A stretch of DNA of 64,000 nucleotides, taken from Batillaria attramentaria. Lineage: Eukaryota; Mollusca; Gastropoda; Batillariidae. The translations under genes and the position numbers were made by a program. The stretch spans positions 166,501-230,500 of the forward strand of contig JACVVK020000488.1 of NCBI GenBank assembly GCA_018292915.2, read 5' to 3'. Shown here piece by piece: positions 55,710-64,000 of the stretch (position 1 is the first letter of the stretch; each line of letters opens with the position of its first letter). Under the pieces are notes generated by a model. It made no database searches. It saw nothing but the letters and a program-made list of their open reading frames with translations, and had not been told where the DNA came from.

Positions 55710-58700
55710 TGCTGCTATATATGTATATATATAATCTGTGGCTCCTAACACTGACGAACTCGGGGTGGCGGATACAGCAGCTGTGACCGCTGGTGTTCAG
55801 AAGGCAATGCTGACTGATGTGCAGCTCTGTGGCTTGCTGACTTTTGGTTCTGTGGCTACTGATGTGCACAGCCTTCTCTTGTGGCCACAGATGTGCAAAT
55901 AATGTGCGTGTGGGCTCCTCAGTACCACGCCAGGACAATGGATTGACACTCAACTCAAGTGAAGAGAGACATAGACTGGTGCCTCTTTTGGGATGTAGTA
56001 AAAGTGAGTGTGATGTGGACCACATGGGTAACGACAGGTGCATAAGACAGTGTTTCATCACTTCTTGTACAACCAGAGTACCTCAGTACAGTAGCTGTTA
56101 AGCCCAGAATATATTTTACGCCTGCAGCTTCTTCATACAACCACCTGCAATCTCTGTTCTAAGATGCACTAGTGTACACCTTCAGAAACTTTATTTTTTT
56201 TTTGGAAGTGGTGTTTCGTGAGATTTTGGAAAGACAAGTTCTGAGCATATTTGAAGACGGGACGACTGTTTTTGATTTGCCATAGCGGTTTTTATGTCAA
56301 TGCTTTTGTACTTACACAGTGTTTTGCTAGCAGTGTTGAAAAGAAGCTTCCAGAAACTAAGATGGACCAGACACAGGAGCAAGTTTCTGTCATGAGTGCA
56401 AAGATGGCGGTTTCTGACAGTTTTTGTGGCAAGGCACTGTGGGACAATGGAAACTGGGGTCTGCATTTGAATCGGATCAGTTCCAAGCACGCATCCTGCT
56501 ATTACAAGTCTGACCACCAGTGTTTCTTTAATACAAGCCAATCAACCATTTAGTTCTGCACTTTTATTTAGATGTTGGACTCAGTATTTTGCTTTGGATT
56601 GACCGGAAATCTGCAGTCAAAACAACTGTTGCATGAGGAGTGTGTCACATGCTAAAAGTCAGATCACATACATGCTTGTAGTGAAATAGCCATGTACATG
56701 AACATTGGGTCATGGCATTAACCAGACCAAGACTTGGTAAAGATGACAAAATGTTTCTATCTGTGCTGAGCCAAGATGGTTACAGATCTAAGTGTTAGCG
56801 CTATGCCTAACATTAGGTTTGATTGTTCCGAGTCAAACAGACTGCAGCAGTATGGTGAAAAGACAGTCTTGCATGTGGCAAAGACAGTATGATGGTCCAG
56901 GGAATAGAGCATTGTACTTAGCTGTATAAAGGACATGGGAGCATAGGCTCCGAGCGTTGTATAATGCTTGTGCCCCTTTCCCTAATCACACATACCTCAT
57001 ATTTTTGTTCTGACAACTCCAGTTTGTTTGTGCTCTTTACGGATGCACAATGCAATATCTTTGTTGCTAGAGGTGACTTGTGTTTGGCGAAAATCATCAT
57101 GTTCATGTATGGTTGTGATTTTCTGAAAATTACTTGTAGGTGAAAATTGTATCCTTCTTCTTCTTCAACTGTCTCGTTGTATGAAACAAGATAGCTTTCA
57201 GTTCATAAATTTGGTTGGAGTGGTCAACGTTGTAATGTATGGTTTGTTACATCGCTGTAGAGTTACTGATTAAGGTGTATGGGTAGAGTAGGTGTTTGGG
57301 TACTTATCCCTTATTTTTAGTGCTCCAACCGAGACTGGTGGAACAAATGAACATGTCAGGGGAGAACTGACATAGCTGCTGCTACTCAATTTTCATCGAA
57401 GATGGAGTCATGTTGGTTTACCACAACATGTTTGTCTCATCCATTTGGATAACCTTGCATCGACAACATGGGGTAACGAGCAAGTGTTGTAATATACCCA
57501 TACTGCTGCTGAAATGGCCGCTGTCATATTGTTTTGGGTGATGGGATAACTTGCATACCATCAGTGACACCAAAACTGTACAACAGCCACTATTTCAGCC
57601 CTGCTGCTAATTCTACCAGTGTGGTCTACATCAGTAACAGCACATCATGTCACATTGCCGGTACATGTATTGCACTTCGGTGCCGTCCAATACAATGTGT
57701 CACCATTGTCATTTCACAATCCAATGGGTACAGTTAAAAAAGTACTTGTGCTTATAACTGAATATCTACCTCTCATTTTTAATGTCACTGAAATTTGATA
57801 CAGTTTCTGTGCAAGTTTTTTGGTTTTGTTTTGTTTTTTGTTTTTTTTGCGCCGATTCTGTGAATGTACAAATTTTGCATTAATACTACAGCAGATTAGA
57901 ACAGATAAGGGCAAGCTTAACACTGACAGTGAAACGTCAAGCCTGCATGATTTGGTTGTAGTTGATTACAATGTTTTTGAATAATGTGAGTTATTCAAAC
58001 TAATTGCTGTTCCTCGCTTTTCTTGAAAAGAAAATTTGATGATTCAGGGTTATGTAGTTCTTATTTTGTTTTGTGAAAAAAAATGTGGATATATTGATAA
58101 AAAGATGGTTGTATTTTTATTAGAAATTGCATGAAGGTTGTGATCATTATTTAATCTTGTAATTTCATGGTTCTCCTGTGCTGTCATCTTAGATAGCGAT
58201 GTGTACATTTTATTTCAAAAGTTCATTTAGACACCAGTCTGTTTGGTGCGGTTGTTATTGTGTGGAAAATAATCATGTTACATCTGCGTTAGTCACTCAT
58301 TTAATTTTTAAAAAATACTGGAAATCTGATTGCAAAGCATTGAATTTAGTGGACTTCATAATACTGTTTTAAGCACATGTAAAATGCATTTGTGTATTTG
58401 TTAGGTTTCGTTTCTGTTTGCCAAGCAACAATATAAGGACAGTGAAGTGGAAATACAGTGCATTTATCGATATCCTTTGGACAAAAAAAAAAACAAAAAC
58501 AAACAACAACACATGTAAGCTTTGTTAAAAGTCTGGTGCTTGAAACAGAATTCCCCTGACTTCAAGGCATTTTTGCATATGCAGGAATGGTTGTGGGCAC
58601 TCTCTGCATATGCAGAAGTGAACATGGTCTGTTTTTGTGACTGCACCAATCTGACTGGCTCAACCTAGCAAAACTGACTGCATGAGAATAGAACTTTCAG

Positions 58701-61372
58701 GCATCGAGCAAGAAACCCCTTTGAGCTGTTACATACTGCCTCTGTGACCAGGAGTAATTCTTGGTGGGGGAGTTAATCTTGCATGTTAAACTCATGCTGT
58801 TATTGTTTAGCATAGTGTGTTCTACCAAAGACTGACAATCAAACTATAATAAGAGAAATTAGACAACATATACTGACCAGAAACAAACATTAAACCTCTA
58901 CAAAATTTATCAGACAGTGAAATAGAGCTTCAAATTAACTGCTGCTGAATGTGAAATTGATATGCGCCCCTTAACGGCCAGTGTGGGCCCTAGTCGAGTC
59001 TGAATGGCTGGCATGAAGTGTGATCACCCTGCTGCCTCTCTATTCCTGTGCACATGGTACGTCCACCAATAATTGCAATGCCCATATTAGGCCTGGCACC
59101 CCCACCCCCTTTCCAATACATGTATCATCAAATTAAACAAGTAGAGGAGGATGAGGCAATCTGATATTGTCATGGCATTTTGGCTTAAGTGGATTTTGAG
59201 AATGTGTAGGAGTGGACAGTGCATGTTATCCTGTGCAGTTGTTAAAATCCAGTTATACCAAAATACCATGACGTGAAGTTCATCCTCCCTCAAGCTCTGC
59301 ATTCTCTGACTGAAACTAGCCAGCCCACCGTGAGATTCCAGCTACAGAAGCGCAAAATCTGCATTTTGCAAGTTTGGCAAAACATTTTCCCTGCATCTTG
59401 CTAGGCACACTCTGGCCTTAAGGGGCTTTCATAGTGGAGAGGAATGACAATATAAATAATTATGTATGTGTAAGACAATGCTTTGAAATGCATAGAATCT
59501 TTTGTTTGCATAAGGCACTTACTTTGATATTGCCTATGGTTACTTTCTAGTGCCATGATACGGGTATATGTTGATATTTTGGCTGTAACTTGTTTCATAT
59601 TTTGTTGCCAGTATTTCTGCAGATTGGTTATGTATGATCACGTACGTAGAGACTGAGTGCAATGCTTGTACACGTTAGTTCTAGTATGCTTGCAAATGTG
59701 TATACTGCATAAAGTTATCTGTAATTACGAATGTAAATCTGTACTCTAGCTCACGAGTCATTTTCCTGCATGTTCAAATTTTTCTGCTGTATACAACCTA
59801 CATTTTGCTTCAGCCCATCGGAAAATGTATTTTTGTTGTTGTTTTTTCGATCTTTTGATTCTTGCTAGCTAAATTCAGCTACATGCTCCACTCATTTTAC
59901 CTGTTTGTTTTTTTTAATTGGGAAAAAAGTTTATTTGGTCACTCTTGTAAATTAAACTTACACGGTTTCTGTGTTGTGGCTGGAAATTCTATGTATTTGC
60001 TAGTTTATTAAACTAACCACAGATACCTCCAAATTTCGTGGACACAAAAATATACAGACTGATTTCCAAGGAAATTTCATAGGGAAGAAATGTGAACATT
60101 CCTCCGGAAATTCCGGTGCATTAGCCCGATTCTATTAAAATTAAATCCACACAAGTGAACTTACCTCAGAGACTCCTTTCTGCTTTGTTGAATCTTTACT
60201 TTCTTTCTTAAAGGTCTGAATTGCCTCGCCGTTTAGCGGATTCCTGTGTTTTTGTCATTGCTTTTCTGCTGAGCAAATGTTATTTCCGCAGGAAGAAATC
60301 ATGAGAGACAAAAATCCTGTAAAATTTGTTAAACTGGAAAACAAGTACGCAACATATTGCACAGAATTCTACCTTTTTTTTCCAAAGGGGGAGGGATACC
60401 CCTGGACTCCCTTAAGAAGGGAAGGAATCCACCTAGATCACCCTAGAAGGGTGTGTGTTCACTTGCCACACAAAAAGGTTTTTTTTTTTTTTTTTTTCCA
60501 GTCCAATCAATTATTACTTTCTTCTTTTTTTTTCCTTTCTCTGATCACGTTTATGTTTCCATGCCAGATGATTGCATCATTTCTAGTCGATGGTGTGTAC
60601 TTCGCTACCTGTACTCTGGTGTCAAACAGCAGAGATTGGATGACATCATCCCCCTTAAAGTTTCTTTCCTCATCCAAAGACAAGATACTTCAAATAAGGC
60701 TATACAAGCAGATTTTTTAAAGTTTTAGAATGCTTGAGATAAGTACATGCTTCAGTCTTGCTTGTTCACATGGTTAAGAAAAAAATATGGGCTCCCTGTG
60801 GAGAAATACGTCCTTCAGAAATTGTAACAACAAACGCAATCAGACTGACAAATTTATATGAGTTTCCAACTGCATCTTCACACCAATTCATTTAGAATGT
60901 AACTGATACTACACTGTACGATCTTACTGGTTTGTTGTTTTTCAGAGTCGCAATGACACAGTCAGGCTCTCAGAGGTACATGTACTGTCACAGCTCGAGC
61001 TGCAGATGATCCTGCATGTAGTTGTTCAGCGTATAACACAGCTCTGTATTTCTTCTGGAAAGTTTGGTTTAGACAAACCTTAGAATACATAGTTACAGAG
61101 CTCTTTTGAAATCAGTTCAAGGGCCGATATTCTACGTATATTCTGAATTTAAGTCATCAGGATTATGCATTTCTGATATGTCTCAAGTTTGTTGCGTGCA
61201 TGCAAGTTGCTCTCTATTTCCTAAACTATATCAGGACAAGCTAGTCGAATCTGTTATTGTTAACATAGTGATCTGTATTCAAAATTGATATGTAAGTGTA
61301 TTTGTAGTTCTTTTATAATAGGCCAGTGGACCTTCCACTTTGTAAAATTGATTTTCACACCAAAGAAATAAA
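55710..61372 (+). other. Probable NOTUM 3' UTR and downstream spacer
   Basis: About 5.6 kb with no open gene and few repeats, unlike the left half of the window. Variant signals (ATTAAA) occur, for example near 58890, 59950 and 60130. The first canonical AATAAA I find after the stop is at 61367-61372, with another at 61501. Where NOTUM transcripts end cannot be decided from sequence. Repeats of the final-codon motif TCTGTGGCT occur at 55735-55870. Confidence 0.5.
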
Positions 61373-61396
61373 GAAATTCATCCCATTATGGATACG

Positions 61397-61398
<2 letters not shown>

Positions 61399-61433
<35 letters not shown>
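61399..61433. repeat. Microsatellite (GT)n
   Basis: Pure GT run in the NOTUM-CPOX spacer. Confidence 0.95.
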
Positions 61434-61434
<1 letters not shown>

Positions 61435-61988
61435 CAGAGTGAGGCATGCTGGTTATTTCACAGAGGAAAAGGAAATTCTTGGAGTTCTGACTTTTCCTTT
61501 AATAAAAATACTGTATAAGCCACTAAAATGCACACATCTCCAATTTGAAAGACATTACAATGCATTCCTTACTTCCCTGTTCCTTAAGCCCTTTAAGCAC
61601 AAACTCAGAGGATATTTTGATTGCCATGCACTGGTTGATTCACAAAAATAATTACGCTGCTCTGTGCAATCAAGGCATGATATATCAAATTGCGCAGATT
61701 GCCAAATTTGTGATTTATAATGTTTGAAATGAATACCTGTAGCGAAACAGTACTCAGGATACTCATCAAATCGACAAAACACAGGTTATTTCAATAATCA
61801 ATTACTCATCTGTGCTTCAAGGAACATCCGACCACCATACCATCACCAAGCAGATATATGTTTGCAAACATTGCAGCCTACACACTGCACAAGGTATTGG
61901 CGTGTATTTACATCATTTTACCCTAAATGCATGAAGAGGCAGTCTCCAGTAACAAACTGTCAAGGCTTTTGATATCCTCGCGACTTGT

Positions 61989-62041
61989 CGCTCAAAATCA
62001 TTTTAACCCTTTGTTGCTCAAAATCATTTTAACCCTTTGTG
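61989..62041 (+). repeat. Two-copy tandem repeat
   Basis: GCTCAAAATCATTTTAACCC followed by TTTGT occurs twice in direct succession, in the spacer or CPOX 3' UTR. Confidence 0.8.
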
Positions 62042-62251
62042 GACTGCCTGTGCTGTCAGCTGTCTGGCACCAGAGGCTGGAGTCTACTATGCCAGTAATG
62101 AGGAACTATCTTTCCTCTTTCTGTGCTTTTTTGAAGAGCTCCAGTTTGGTACAGCAGCGTCTCCACTGATCATGCAGCCGCTATCCAAGAACAGACCGGA
62201 GAAGGCCTGGACAAGTCTCCTACAGCTTACATGCATCAGGTCTCACAGAGT

Positions 62252-64000
<1,749 letters not shown>

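Overview
The window is eukaryotic nuclear DNA. The two recognisable genes are split by GT-AG introns. The rest is dominated by microsatellites, tRNA-derived SINEs, terminal-inverted-repeat (TIR) elements, a LINE relic and a satellite array. Gene content is metazoan. The very dense CA/GT and CT/GA tracts, together with SINEs ending in a GGACGTTAAAC-like motif, suggest a marine mollusc, most likely a gastropod. That assignment is inference from general character, not from a marker gene.

Layout. Positions 1-38,400 hold no protein gene I can support. They contain a LINE remnant nested in an older repeat (0.3-1.5 kb), four long (~0.5 kb) tRNA-headed SINEs, about 19 copies or fragments of a shorter (~165 bp) SINE, several TIR families, an 84-bp perfect palindrome flanked by TTAA, and a 2.7-kb satellite at 30.07-32.74 kb with a 125-bp higher-order unit. 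Two ~410-bp TIR elements lie in opposite orientation at 36.0 and 37.9 kb, just before the first gene.

Positions 38,456-55,709 (+) encode a complete NOTUM orthologue, a secreted palmitoleoyl-protein carboxylesterase that inactivates Wnt. I reconstruct 13 coding exons whose phases all match, giving 555 codons before the stop. Signal peptide, oxyanion-hole Gly-Trp, catalytic Ser223, Asp329 and His380 are all visible. The large first introns carry repeats. Three exon borders carry unusual structures: a 60-bp tandem duplication of the exon 2 donor, a second strong donor inside exon 12 that would remove a 26-residue polybasic segment in frame, and a duplicated copy of the exon 13 acceptor.

Positions 55,710 to about 61,500 are low-repeat and AT-richer and probably hold the long NOTUM 3' UTR. 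Positions 62,252-63,161 (-) are the last two coding exons of coproporphyrinogen III oxidase (CPOX, haem synthesis), which continues beyond the right edge. NOTUM and CPOX are tail to tail. I see no pathway link between them.
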